Shown: positions 27,711-35,737 of the stretch, in pieces
How positions within the stretch are numbered: position 1 is the stretch's first letter
How the letters are laid out: each line of letters begins with the position of its first letter
NCBI GenBank assembly: GCA_963664255.1
Contig: OY760938.1
Span: forward strand, 124,001 to 188,000
Length of the DNA: 64,000 bases
Reading direction: 5' to 3'
Source of the DNA: G963663775 sp963664255
GTDB lineage: Bacteria; Bacillota; Clostridia; Oscillospirales; Butyricicoccaceae
The notes under the pieces: model-generated
Seen by the model: the letters and a program-made list of their open reading frames with translations, nothing else
The model's database searches: none
Told to the model about the DNA's origin: nothing
Position numbers and translations under genes: made by a program

Positions 27711-28961
27711 ATGGAAAAAAAGATTTGTGCACCTTCTCAAGCTAAAAAATTGTTTTGGCTGTGTTGGATTGCATATATGATTTCTTGCATGGGACGATTT
27801 AACTATGCGGCGGCAATGGCAGAACTGATTGCCACGGAAGGGTTTCGGAAAAGTTCTGCGGGATTGATTGGAACAGCGCTGTTTGCAGTTTATGGGGCGT
27901 GTCAAATTGTGACGGGTATACTAGGTGATCGTATCAGCCCCAAAAAAATGGTTGCATTCGGGCTGCTCGGTTCTGGTACCATGAATCTTTTCATGGGATT
28001 TGCATCGGATGCACATACTATGCTATGGATTTGGGTTGGTAATGGCATTTTTCAATCGTGTATGTGGTCTCCGATTGCACGCATATATGCAGAAGTTTTA
28101 CCACCTGATATGCGAAAAGGTGCGTGTAGCAATGCGGCGGCAACCATTCCAACGGCAACCATTTTCATTTATGCGATGGCGGCGGTGGTCATTCATGCAG
28201 ATAGCTGGCGGTGGGTTTTTTGGATTCCCGCTTTGCTATTATTGACAATGTCTATCATTTGGTTGCTTCAAATGACAAAAATTGAGAAGCACACACAACA
28301 ATTTGGAGAACCCATACCGACGGTGTATGTCAATATGCAGCAGCAGGGAAGCTATCTGCATTTGCTGGTGGCATCAGGCGCATTTTTCATTGCCATTGCA
28401 ACCTTGTCGCATGGCTTACTGAAGGATGGGATCCAAGCATGGCTGCCCACTTTTTTGACCGAGGGATTTGCGCTGCAAACCTATGCTTCGGTTGCGGCTT
28501 CTATGCTGCTGCCTGTGTTAACGATTTTTGGGGTGTTTTTTACCAGATGGTTAGCGGCACGATATATTCAGAATGAATTGCTGGGCGCAAGTGCATTCTT
28601 TTTGACAGCAATAATTTGTCTGGGTGTCCTATGGGTGTTTCCGATACAAAGCGCAGTTTGGAATTTGCTGCTGCTCTCGGCTGCAGGCACTGCCATGATT
28701 GGAGCAAACATTTTGTTGCTCAATATTGTCCCTATGCGGTTAGGCGCAATCGGACGAACCTCCTCTATGACGGGTTTTTTGAATTGTCATGCATATATTG
28801 GAAGCGCATTGTCCTCCTTTGGGGTCGGTGCAGCTGTGGAGCGATTTGGTTGGGATGCTGCACTTTGGATTTGGTTTGGATTTGCTGTTTTGGCATACAT
28901 TTCCGTGCTATGTAATGCAAAGCGCTGGGGAAACTTTTGCAAGCAAATGCATCTGGAATAA
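27711..28961 (+). CDS. Major facilitator superfamily transporter, OPA/GlpT-like
   Basis: About 416 residues with twelve predicted membrane segments. GRFNYAAAMAELIATEGF near the N-terminus, GDRISPKKMV in loop 2-3 and the WRWVFWIPA segment resemble the organophosphate:phosphate antiporter group (GlpT, UhpT), but substrate is not predictable. ATG 27711 follows GGGAGAG at 6 bases; upstream TTG 27690 and ATG 27705 are less likely. It is 54 bases after glnS and convergent with sigK, whose stop lies 17 bases from its own stop. Confidence 0.8.
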   Translation: MEKKICAPSQAKKLFWLCWIAYMISCMGRFNYAAAMAELIATEGFRKSSAGLIGTALFAVYGACQIVTGILGDRISPKKMVAFGLLGSGTMNLFMGFASDAHTMLWIWVGNGIFQSCMWSPIARIYAEVLPPDMRKGACSNAAATIPTATIFIYAMAAVVIHADSWRWVFWIPALLLLTMSIIWLLQMTKIEKHTQQFGEPIPTVYVNMQQQGSYLHLLVASGAFFIAIATLSHGLLKDGIQAWLPTFLTEGFALQTYASVAASMLLPVLTIFGVFFTRWLAARYIQNELLGASAFFLTAIICLGVLWVFPIQSAVWNLLLLSAAGTAMIGANILLLNIVPMRLGAIGRTSSMTGFLNCHAYIGSALSSFGVGAAVERFGWDAALWIWFGFAVLAYISVLCNAKRWGNFCKQMHLE

Positions 28962-28978
28962 TATGCATAATATGTAAC

Positions 28979-29677
28979 TCAAAACGGATTGTTTTCCATA
29001 TTTTTTCGCAACTTTTCAATGATTTTTTTCTCAATACGGGATACATATGACCGAGAAATGCCACGTGCCGCTGCCACATCACGCTGCGTTTGGGGTTCTT
29101 GCCCGCACAGACCATATCGCATATAGATAATATCTTTTTCACGGTCACTCAAGCACGTCTGTATTAGTTGATATAATTTTTCATAGCCATCCAAATCTTC
29201 GACACGCTGTAGACCAAGGTCCTCACAACTGAGTACATCCATCAGGGAAAGCGCATTTCCATCCGCGTCTGCATCAAGTGCTTCTGAAAGGGATACATCG
29301 GAAGCGTGCTTGCGCATTGCACGAAAGTGCATGAGAATTTCATTTTCAATACATCTTGCAGCATAGGTGGATAGACGAGCACTTTTATCCTTCTGATAGG
29401 TGTCAATCGCTTTGATTAACCCAATGGTGCCGATGGAAATTAAATCATCTTGATCCGTGGGCAACGCATAGTATTTTTTTACAATATGTGCAACCAAACG
29501 CAAATTGTGCGAAATTAGTGTTTCGCGTGCAGTTACATCACCGGATGCGAAGCAATCCAGACATTTTTTTTCTTCTTCTGCAGAGAGCGGGGGAGGAAAT
29601 GAGCCGCACGTGATTTGTGTGCGAAGAATGAAAAGGGTTACACCAGCGAACAACGCGGTAAGAGCTGAAACCAACAT
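28979..29677 (-). CDS. sigK: Sporulation sigma factor SigK (mother cell, late)
   Basis: 232 residues. The N-terminus is a short hydrophobic pro-sequence (MLVSALTALFAGVTLFILR) followed by SFPPPLSAEEEKKCLDCF, the pro-sigma-K arrangement. Region 2 has HNLRLVAHIVKKYYA, DLISIGTIGLIKAIDTY and YAARCIENEILMHFRAMRK; region 4 ends in QRDVAAARGISRSYVSRIEKK. The match is closer to SigK than to SigE. The gene is uninterrupted: no skin-type element splits it. AGGTGG precedes the ATG. On the minus strand, CATACGTT (29709-29716) resembles a sigma-E -10 element, but I see no convincing -35. Confidence 0.9.
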   Translation of the reverse strand: MLVSALTALFAGVTLFILRTQITCGSFPPPLSAEEEKKCLDCFASGDVTARETLISHNLRLVAHIVKKYYALPTDQDDLISIGTIGLIKAIDTYQKDKSARLSTYAARCIENEILMHFRAMRKHASDVSLSEALDADADGNALSLMDVLSCEDLGLQRVEDLDGYEKLYQLIQTCLSDREKDIIYMRYGLCGQEPQTQRDVAAARGISRSYVSRIEKKIIEKLRKNMENNPF

Positions 29678-29783
29678 AGCTTTCCACCTTTCTACAATGT
29701 AAGCGTGTAACGTATGCTATGCGATACGCGTGGAGAATGTGCACGTCCCGCGCGGCATTGTGAACGGATTGCAAAACGCACAG

Positions 29784-29834
29784 AAAAAACCTCTGTTCTC
29801 TTTACACTTCATTAAAAGAGAACAGAGGTTTTTT
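29784..29834. terminator. Bidirectional terminator between sigK promoter region and fruK
   Basis: 20-bp perfect stem, AAAAAACCTCTGTTCTCTTT (29784-29803) with its complement 29815-29834, with A/T runs on both sides. It ends the minus-strand kinase transcript and separates it from sigK. Confidence 0.88.
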
Positions 29835-29850
29835 TGAATACAAAATACGC

Positions 29851-30795
29851 TTACAGGGTGTAAAGCTCCACGGTTTCGTAAACCTCATACACCTTTTTTA
29901 GCGTTGCCATCTGCGTGCCGGGTAATTTCGCACAGGCACGTCCCGCTGCAACCGAAAATTTTGCAATTTCTTCAAGTTTGATATGTTGGCGCATTCCATT
30001 GGCAAAAGCAGCCACCATAGAATCACCCGTGCCAACCGCACCTTCCTCAAAGATTCGCGGATTGGTGTTGGCGAAAAAAGATTCATGGGTATCTTTTGAA
30101 ACAAAGACAGAACCATGCTCTCCCATAGATACACATACTGTATGGGCACCCATTTCTAAAAGCTTCCGTGCATGAACAACCACGACCTCTGGGTCGACAG
30201 ACACTTCTTCTGCACCAACCGCTTCTGCCAATTCAAACATATTCGGTTTTACAAAATCAGGTTCATACGTCAAGGCTTCCTTCAACTGCTCACCATTGGC
30301 ATCAATAATTAATCGACATCCAGCTTTTTTAATGAGCTTACATATCTTTCCGTAGTGCTTGAGTGAAATTCCCGGAGGGATACTGCCAGCAAGCACAAAA
30401 ATATTATCAGCATCCAAATAATTTTCGATACGCTCCAGCAAGCGCAGGAAATCACCTTCAGAAATCTTATTGCCGGGTTCGTTGATTTCTGTATGGGTGC
30501 CGTCTGCATCAATAATTTGGATGTTCACACGCGTTTGCCCTGGAACATCGACAAAATCATGATGAATATCGCGCGAGGTAAGCGAATCTTTCATAAAGCG
30601 ACCATTTGGACCGGCAGCAAATCCCAGTGCGATGCTTTCGCCGCCAATCGCTTTAATCGCATTGGAAATGGTAATACCCTTGCCCCCTGGTTCAACAGTG
30701 GAACGACTTGCTCGATTCAGCTTGCCAGGAACCAAAGGCTTCTCGATGCGCAAGGTGCGATCCATTGCGGGGTTTAGGGTGATAGTAATAATCAT
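29851..30795 (-). CDS. fruK: PfkB-family sugar kinase, 1-phosphofructokinase type
   Basis: 314 residues from ATG 30795, which follows GGGAGG; the frame extends 16 codons upstream without a site. MIITITLNPAMDRTLRI and EPGGKGITISNAI are the 1-phosphofructokinase/tagatose-6-phosphate kinase signature; PNMFELAEAVG follows, and GAVGTGDSMVAAFANG is PfkB signature 2 with the catalytic Asp. It probably phosphorylates fructose-1-phosphate to fructose-1,6-bisphosphate. It stands alone, without fruR or a fructose PTS gene, so the substrate remains uncertain (tagatose-6-phosphate is the main alternative). Confidence 0.82.
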   Translation of the reverse strand: MIITITLNPAMDRTLRIEKPLVPGKLNRASRSTVEPGGKGITISNAIKAIGGESIALGFAAGPNGRFMKDSLTSRDIHHDFVDVPGQTRVNIQIIDADGTHTEINEPGNKISEGDFLRLLERIENYLDADNIFVLAGSIPPGISLKHYGKICKLIKKAGCRLIIDANGEQLKEALTYEPDFVKPNMFELAEAVGAEEVSVDPEVVVVHARKLLEMGAHTVCVSMGEHGSVFVSKDTHESFFANTNPRIFEEGAVGTGDSMVAAFANGMRQHIKLEEIAKFSVAAGRACAKLPGTQMATLKKVYEVYETVELYTL

Positions 30796-30824
30796 GGTGC
30801 GAAACCTCCCTTTTCTACTATTAT

Positions 30825-30853
30825 ATTTTACCGAAAAAAACACACGCTGTAAA
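30825..30853 (-). promoter_or_regulatory. Promoter of the fruK-like gene
   Basis: On the minus strand TTTACA (30853-30848), 17-base spacer, TAAAAT (30830-30825), 30 bases before the start codon. Confidence 0.65.
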
Positions 30854-30952
30854 CAGGAAATATGATATTTTGTCGAACATCATTCGCATCATGAAATATA
30901 ATAAATTTGCACTCTTTGAGAAAAAACACCCGCTTATATTCACTCATATTGT

Positions 30953-31288
30953 TTAAAACACATAGAAGTTGTGTAAAAAAACAAAAATCAAAAACAATAA
31001 AATAATGAAAATTAAAATCCATGTAATGCTCAACAATAGCTGAAATAAAACCGGCTTCCAGCGGCAATGCACTTGGCTGAGCTGCTGTCCCAGTAGAATA
31101 GGGTCACCCATGGCATAAATTGCGTCATCTTCCGCCTCATCCGCTGAAAAATAGCATTTTTCTATGCGAAACAGCATATGGTCTTCGATATGGGCACACA
31201 ACTCCTTGCGAATGGCGGCACAAGCCTTTTTATATTTGATTTCTGCACAGACAATGTCTAAAAATTCCTGTGTTTTAGAGGTGACCAC
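30953..31288 (-). CDS. HAAS-like domain membrane protein
   Basis: 111 residues. The N-terminal two thirds is a helical domain (IRKELCAHIEDHMLF, SADEAEDDAIYAMGDP) of the HAAS/DUF1700 kind that is commonly encoded next to PadR regulators. One C-terminal membrane span follows (LFQLLLSITWILIFIILLFL). GTG start after AGGAGGAG. It overlaps the PadR gene by 14 bases, so the two are translated together; the pair probably forms a membrane-linked regulatory unit. Its effector is unknown. Confidence 0.65.
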   Translation of the reverse strand: MVTSKTQEFLDIVCAEIKYKKACAAIRKELCAHIEDHMLFRIEKCYFSADEAEDDAIYAMGDPILLGQQLSQVHCRWKPVLFQLLLSITWILIFIILLFLIFVFLHNFYVF

Positions 31289-31625
31289 AAGCTTCTCCTC
31301 CTATCACACGCCCCATTTTGGCATATAACTGCTCTAACTTTTTCTTTTTTTGTGACAGCGTATGGATGCCCTGCTTGGTTAATTGATAATATTTTCGCAG
31401 CTGTCCGGTTGCTGTGTTGGCATAGTAGGAACGCACCTCTCCATTTTGCTCTAAATCATGTAAAATCGGATAAATCATGCCTTCATTTGCAGAAAAGGTG
31501 TATTCCGAATGGCATTCTAATTCTTGAATCATCTGGTATCCACATAAATCTTGGTTTTCCAGCAGTGCCATCATCAAAAGCGTCATACTGGGCGGAAATG
31601 GTTGTTTTCTTCCGGTATCCATCAT
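31275..31625 (-). CDS. PadR-family transcriptional regulator
   Basis: 116 residues from the ATG at 31625; an ATG at 31634 lies against the AGGAAAGG site and is less likely. Winged helix: LLMMALLENQDLCGYQMIQELE, the PadR hallmark GMIYPILHDLEQNGEV, then YYQLTKQG and a C-terminal dimerisation helix. PadR proteins are usually repressors of nearby genes. A divergent gene (VOC protein) starts about 100 bp away, and its -35 box overlaps the region where a minus-strand promoter would lie, so joint control is plausible. Confidence 0.87.
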   Translation of the reverse strand: MMDTGRKQPFPPSMTLLMMALLENQDLCGYQMIQELECHSEYTFSANEGMIYPILHDLEQNGEVRSYYANTATGQLRKYYQLTKQGIHTLSQKKKKLEQLYAKMGRVIGGEACGHL

Positions 31626-31666
31626 GGTATACATCCTTTCCTGTGAAATTTAACATCCATATGGCA

Positions 31667-31695
31667 TTGACAAACGGCTGCGAAAACTCTATCAT
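31667..31695 (+). promoter_or_regulatory. Promoter of the VOC gene, in the PadR divergent region
   Basis: TTGACA (31667-31672), 17-base spacer, TATCAT (31690-31695). On the minus strand the same place reads TTGTCA, so divergent promoters may share bases here. Confidence 0.65.
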
Positions 31696-31727
31696 AAATA
31701 AAAGAACGGAAAAAGGAGCGGAAGACA

Positions 31728-32087
31728 ATGCACATACATCATTTGGCGATTCGTGTAAAAAACTTGGAGAAATCCATTTGGTTTTATGAAACCTTAACAC
31801 AGCTGACCGTTGCAAAACGATTCCAAGAAGCACCTGCCGAAGTGGCATATATGACGAATGGAGAAGGGGAAACCCAAATAGAACTGATTGCAATTCCAGA
31901 GAATCAAACCTTTCGAGGACTCGGATTTTTTGTGTGCTTTGAAACCGATACACTGGATGAAAGCCATGCAATCGCGAAACGAGAGGGGATGAATCCTTCC
32001 GATATTCGCAGTCCAGACCCGCAAAATCGATATTTCTATGTGTACGACCCCGACGGTGTATCAGTACAGCTGAAGCAGAGGATGTAA
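31728..32087 (+). CDS. VOC-superfamily protein (glyoxalase I-like)
   Basis: 119 residues with the beta-alpha-beta-beta-beta repeats of the vicinal oxygen chelate fold. HIHHLAIRVKNLEKSIWFYE holds the first metal-ligand His, QIELIA the first Glu, and YFYVYDPDGVSVQLKQ the C-terminal ligand strand where a Gln or Glu is expected. The overall form resembles lactoylglutathione lyases of Firmicutes; the substrate is not certain. ATG follows AAAGGAG. Confidence 0.8.
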   Translation: MHIHHLAIRVKNLEKSIWFYETLTQLTVAKRFQEAPAEVAYMTNGEGETQIELIAIPENQTFRGLGFFVCFETDTLDESHAIAKREGMNPSDIRSPDPQNRYFYVYDPDGVSVQLKQRM

Positions 32088-32110
32088 CGATTCCCAACCC
32101 TATTATAGCA

Positions 32111-32404
32111 CTATTTGCTGTCAAATGGGTTACTTTGTTTCATAAGCTGATGAATATACACAGACATTCCGGCACAGGTGATGCCTTGCGTGATGGCTTC
32201 AAAGGCACCTGCTGCAAAATTGGGGTATTCTGTGCGGTGCGCAAGCACAAATAATGCAACACACAGAATGCCACAGCCGGTTAGCAGCAGCGGAATCCAG
32301 CGGTCCTCAATTTTTGCAGCATTTTTGCAGGCTACCCCCAAAAAATAGAGTGCAAGCACCAAAATAACCAGTTCTGGTTTCACATAGTGCAGCATACTAT
32401 CCAT
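32111..32404 (-). CDS. Small membrane protein resembling phage holins of the Hol44 type
   Basis: 97 residues with about three membrane segments. The pattern YVKPELVILVLALYFLGVACK, then DRWIPLLLTGCGILCVALFVL, then AITQGITCAGMSVYIHQLMKQ is that of Hol44 (holin superfamily V) proteins, which open the membrane for endolysins in phages. No endolysin, tail or other phage gene is adjacent, so it is an orphan. GAGGAGG-like site (minus strand of 32410-32416) lies before the start. Family assignment is from pattern memory only. Confidence 0.6.
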   Translation of the reverse strand: MDSMLHYVKPELVILVLALYFLGVACKNAAKIEDRWIPLLLTGCGILCVALFVLAHRTEYPNFAAGAFEAITQGITCAGMSVYIHQLMKQSNPFDSK

Positions 32405-32509
32405 ATCACATACCTCCTCGTTTGCACCAGATAAAAACGAAATCCATACAATACTATATGTGATATGGATACCAAAGAAGTATTTGCAATATTAAAAAAT
32501 ATATAAAAA

Positions 32510-32536
32510 AAGAGAAGATGTTTTATATCTTCTCTT
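32510..32536. repeat. Left copy of 27-bp target-site duplication (hairpin)
   Basis: Palindromic: AAGAGAAGAT and ATCTTCTCTT around a 7-base loop. Identical to 34108-34134 on the other side of the IS element. Preceded by an A-rich run, which is the T-tract of the leu terminator on the minus strand. Confidence 0.9.
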
Positions 32537-32548
32537 CAGACCGTCGAC

Positions 32549-32585
32549 AAAAAGGTACTTTACGCAACGCGTAGAGTACCTTTTT
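32549..32585 (-). terminator. Transposase terminator overlapping the stop codon
   Basis: AAAAAGGTACT (32549-32559) pairs with AGTACCTTTTT (32575-32585), with an inner TACGC/GCGTA stem. It spans the transposase stop at 32560 and ends in T-run on the minus strand, just inside the left inverted repeat. Confidence 0.75.
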
Positions 32586-34032
32586 GATTTGTATTTAGAA
32601 ACAAGCAATAGAAATAGGCCAATTGATTGATAAAGTGTTGTAAAGGTGGCGGCAGCATGCCCGTTCTTCGCTTCCATGTCGCCAGCTTTTTTAAATTCAT
32701 GCACGCGAAAGTAAGCGTGACCTGCATTTTCACCTTTTGCAGTCCACGTAGCTGAGTATAACGCATGGCATGTTTCTCTTTTGCATCGGCAAAAACACGC
32801 TCAATGGTTTCGCTTCTTAACTTGTAAATGTCCCGATACTCGGGAGTATGCCGGTAATCCTCAGCAAGTTCCATGTATGGCTCCCAAATATGCCGGGTTA
32901 CAACCTTTTGACAGGCTTTGCTTTCTGTACACTGGGAACGCATAGGACAATTTTTGCAAATTTCAGTGTTGCTTTTGTATTCACGGTATCCTTCCCGATT
33001 GGTTGTAGAATATGTTAGGGCCTGCTTGTTTGGGCACAACACACAGTCAAAATATTCATCATACACAAAGTCATACTTTTTAAAGAATCCTTTTTTCGTC
33101 ATTGGACGTTTGTATGGCACACAAGGAATTTTTTCACTGTCAATGATTTCTTTCATAATTGCCGGAGTTTTGTATCCTGCATCTACCGCAACAGCCTGTA
33201 TTTCCGGAAACTTTTTTAAAACCTTTTCATATACACTGCTGAACATCATGCTGTCATGAATATTTCCTGCACCCAGTACAAAGTCCAGTATAAAATTGTG
33301 TTTGTCACATGCGGTATTCGCTACATAGGCAAACTGCTTTTCATGTTCTCCCTTGTGGAACATTCCGCACTCTGGATCTGTTTTGCTTTGCGCGATTGTT
33401 TTTGTTGCCGGAGGTGTGGGCGGTTGGTCATCGTCATTGCCGTCATCCTTTTTCAGCGGCTTTTTTCCGTGCAGTCCCCGGTCTTTTGCGATTTCCTCAT
33501 CTAACTGCTTTTGGTAGCTTCTTGCCTGAATTTCAATTTCCGCAGGCTGGCTCTTTTTCTTGTTTGCACTTGCCTTTATGTGCGTACCGTCTATGAATAT
33601 CGCGCTTGCATCCACAAATCCGCAATCCACCGCTTCATTCAAAATATGTGTGAATATTCGTTCAAACACATCTGTTCCTTCAAATCGGCGTGTGTAGTTC
33701 TTTCCGAACGTAGAAAAGTGGGGGATTTTCTCTCCGATATCATACCCGATGAACCAGCGGTATGCCATATTTACTTCTATCTCTTTAATGGTCTGCCGCA
33801 TACTGCGGATTCCGAATAAGTATTGTATGAACACTATTTTAAACAGTGCTACCGGGTCGATTCCCGGTTTGCCCCATTCTATTTCGGAATACAGTCCTTT
33901 TACTTCGTCATATATGAAATTAAAATCAATCGCTCTGTCGATGTCCCTTAAAATGTGGTCTTTCGGTACCAAATCTTCTATGCTTACAAATTTTATTTGT
34001 TTTTGCTGTCCTCTGTCCTTTTTTATATACAT
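32560..34032 (-). CDS. IS1182-family DDE transposase
   Basis: 490 residues from ATG 34032 (site AGGGGTG, 7 bases); GTG 34041 is an alternative. Domain order: DUF772-type N-terminus (FVSIEDLVPKDHILRDIDRAIDF, LFKIVFIQYLFGIRSMRQ), DDE_Tnp_1 core with Asp in IFIDGTHIKASANK and in AVDAGYKTP, the cysteine cluster CVLCPNKQAL...CKNCPMRSQC, and the catalytic Glu in SETIERVFADAKEKHAMRYT. All DDE residues are present. A TATAAT on the minus strand at 34065-34060 is a candidate -10. Confidence 0.95.
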   Translation of the reverse strand: MYIKKDRGQQKQIKFVSIEDLVPKDHILRDIDRAIDFNFIYDEVKGLYSEIEWGKPGIDPVALFKIVFIQYLFGIRSMRQTIKEIEVNMAYRWFIGYDIGEKIPHFSTFGKNYTRRFEGTDVFERIFTHILNEAVDCGFVDASAIFIDGTHIKASANKKKSQPAEIEIQARSYQKQLDEEIAKDRGLHGKKPLKKDDGNDDDQPPTPPATKTIAQSKTDPECGMFHKGEHEKQFAYVANTACDKHNFILDFVLGAGNIHDSMMFSSVYEKVLKKFPEIQAVAVDAGYKTPAIMKEIIDSEKIPCVPYKRPMTKKGFFKKYDFVYDEYFDCVLCPNKQALTYSTTNREGYREYKSNTEICKNCPMRSQCTESKACQKVVTRHIWEPYMELAEDYRHTPEYRDIYKLRSETIERVFADAKEKHAMRYTQLRGLQKVKMQVTLTFACMNLKKLATWKRRTGMLPPPLQHFINQLAYFYCLFLNTNQKGTLRVA

Positions 34033-34107
34033 CAAAAACACCCCTGTCCTTATGGTTTAATTATACCATAATTCCAGAGGTGCTTCGACCCTTTTGTCTA
34101 CAGGCTG

Positions 34108-34134
34108 AAGAGAAGATGTTTTATATCTTCTCTT
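34108..34134. repeat. Right copy of 27-bp target-site duplication (leu terminator hairpin)
   Basis: Same 27 bases as 32510-32536. It lies 17 bases beyond the leuB stop and still forms a hairpin for the leu transcript on the minus strand. Confidence 0.9.
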
Positions 34135-34151
34135 TTTCGCCTATACACAGA

Positions 34152-35222
34152 TTAAATTGCGTCACGAATCAACTGCCCCATTTGGGTGGTGGAACAGTAG
34201 GTTGCATTGCCAGCGGCAATGTCTGCGGTGCGATGTCCAGCGTTCAGCACCTGTTCAACAGCCTGCTCAATCGCAGCGGCTTCCTCTGCAAGGTTGAAGG
34301 AATAGCGCAGCATCATAGCACAGGATAGAATCGTTGCGATGGGGTTTGCGATGCCCTTGCCCGCAATATCCGGCGCAGAGCCATGAATTGGTTCATACAT
34401 TCCCTTGCCGGTGGCGCTCATGGAAGCAGAAGGCAGCATACCAATGGAACCCGTAATCATAGAGGCTTCATCGGACAAAATATCACCAAACAAATTGCCT
34501 GTAACAATGACATCAAACTGCCCTGGATTACGCACCAACTGCATGGCGCAGTTGTCCACATACATATCAGAGTATTCCACTTCGGGGAACTCATCCTTGA
34601 TGCGATGCATCGTTTCACGCCAGACACGGGAGGTTTCTAACACATTGGCTTTATCCACACTGCACAGCTTCTTGCCGCGCTTCATTGCCATGTCAAATGC
34701 ACGGCGGCCGATGCGCTCGACCTCGGTCACGCTGTAATTCATGTCATCATAGCCGGTTTCGCCAAGGTCAGAGGAGCGTCTGCCATGGGTGCCGAAATAG
34801 ACATCGCCCGTGAGTTCGCGGCAAACCATAATGTCAAAGCCTTCGCCGATGATTTCCGGCTTAATCGGGCAGGCATCCGCCAATGCTTTGTACATCGTCG
34901 CAGGGCGCAGATTGACAAACAAACAAAGCTGAGCGCGCAAGCCAAGCAAGGCTTTTTCCGGACGAAGCTCGCTGGGCACGCTGTCCCATTTTGGACCGCC
35001 GACTGCACCGAGCAGAACACTGTCTGCTGCCTTACAGGCGTCAATCGTTTCCTGTGTCAGCGGAATCCCATGCACATCGATGGAGCAGCCACCTGCCAGC
35101 ACTTCAGTGAAATGAAACTGATGTCCAAACTTTTCGCCGATGACTTCTAGGGTTTGCATCGCTTCGGCCACGATTTCAGGACCGATACCATCACCTTTTA
35201 CAACTGCAATTTTGTACTGCAT
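34152..35222 (-). CDS. leuB: 3-isopropylmalate dehydrogenase
   Basis: 356 residues, the last gene of leuACDB. It oxidises and decarboxylates 3-isopropylmalate with NAD+. AVKGDGIGPEIVAEA, LLGAVGGPKWD, the arginine-bearing LRAQLCLFVNLRP, CRELTGDVYFG and the metal site TGNLFGDILSDEASMITGS are all present, as is GSAPDIAGKGIANP. It starts 4 bases after leuD. The terminator that follows was split into two copies by the IS insertion. Confidence 0.97.
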   Translation of the reverse strand: MQYKIAVVKGDGIGPEIVAEAMQTLEVIGEKFGHQFHFTEVLAGGCSIDVHGIPLTQETIDACKAADSVLLGAVGGPKWDSVPSELRPEKALLGLRAQLCLFVNLRPATMYKALADACPIKPEIIGEGFDIMVCRELTGDVYFGTHGRRSSDLGETGYDDMNYSVTEVERIGRRAFDMAMKRGKKLCSVDKANVLETSRVWRETMHRIKDEFPEVEYSDMYVDNCAMQLVRNPGQFDVIVTGNLFGDILSDEASMITGSIGMLPSASMSATGKGMYEPIHGSAPDIAGKGIANPIATILSCAMMLRYSFNLAEEAAAIEQAVEQVLNAGHRTADIAAGNATYCSTTQMGQLIRDAI

Positions 35223-35226
35223 GGTA

Positions 35227-35718
35227 TTATTCTCCTCTTTCTTTCAGTGATTTCAAAAGACCGCCTGCATGGATGATGTTTTGAATGAAAGGAGGGAAGG
35301 CAGCTGCCTGATAGGTTTCGCCTTTGGTAAGATTGGTGATGATACCAGTGATGAAATCAATGGATACCTCGTTGCCCGCATCAATGCCCTTTGCAGCGGC
35401 TTCACACTCCAGAATCGGCAAGCCGATGTTGATGGCATTGCGATAGAAAATGCGTGCGAACGAAGCGGCAATGACACAGGATACGCCATTTTCCTTGATG
35501 ACAAGCGGTGCGTGCTCACGGGACGAACCACAGCCGAAGTTGCGGTTTGCCACAATGATGTCACCAGTCTTCACTTTTTTTACAAATTCGGTGTCGATGT
35601 CTTCCATCGCATGGGTGGACAATTCTTTGGTGTCTGCAATGTTTAGATACCGCGCGGGAATGATAACATCGGTATCGACATTATCGCCATATTTAAAAAC
35701 AGTTCCTTGTGCATTCAT
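35227..35718 (-). CDS. leuD: 3-isopropylmalate dehydratase small subunit
   Basis: 163 residues from ATG 35718, which follows GGAGGAA; the frame is open further upstream into leuC but without a site. VFKYGDNVDTDVIIPARYLN and NFGCGSSREHAPL are swivel-domain signatures of the short (about 165-residue) LeuD. It pairs with LeuC to isomerise 2- to 3-isopropylmalate. Confidence 0.95.
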   Translation of the reverse strand: MNAQGTVFKYGDNVDTDVIIPARYLNIADTKELSTHAMEDIDTEFVKKVKTGDIIVANRNFGCGSSREHAPLVIKENGVSCVIAASFARIFYRNAINIGLPILECEAAAKGIDAGNEVSIDFITGIITNLTKGETYQAAAFPPFIQNIIHAGGLLKSLKERGE

Positions 35719-35737
35719 GTGTAAATTCCTCCGTTCC

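Larger units (their letters stand above)
32537..34107 (-). mobile_element. IS1182-family insertion sequence, 1571 bp
   Basis: Imperfect terminal inverted repeats, 16 of 20 bases matching: left 32537-32556 starts CAGACCGTCGACAAAA, right 34107-34088 on the minus strand starts CAGCCTGTAGACAAAA. One full-length transposase gene inside on the minus strand. Flanked by identical 27-bp direct copies of a terminator hairpin, read as the target-site duplication. The element looks intact. The duplicated target means that a complete hairpin remains on each side. Confidence 0.92.

Noticed and set aside
33256..34060. Several plus-strand open frames of about 80-100 codons inside the IS element
   Set aside because: They lie antisense to the transposase, share no family features with known proteins, and have no ribosome binding sites.
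32111..34134. Prophage remnant around the holin-like gene and the IS
   Set aside because: No other phage gene is present; the IS is bounded by its own repeats and the leu operon follows directly.
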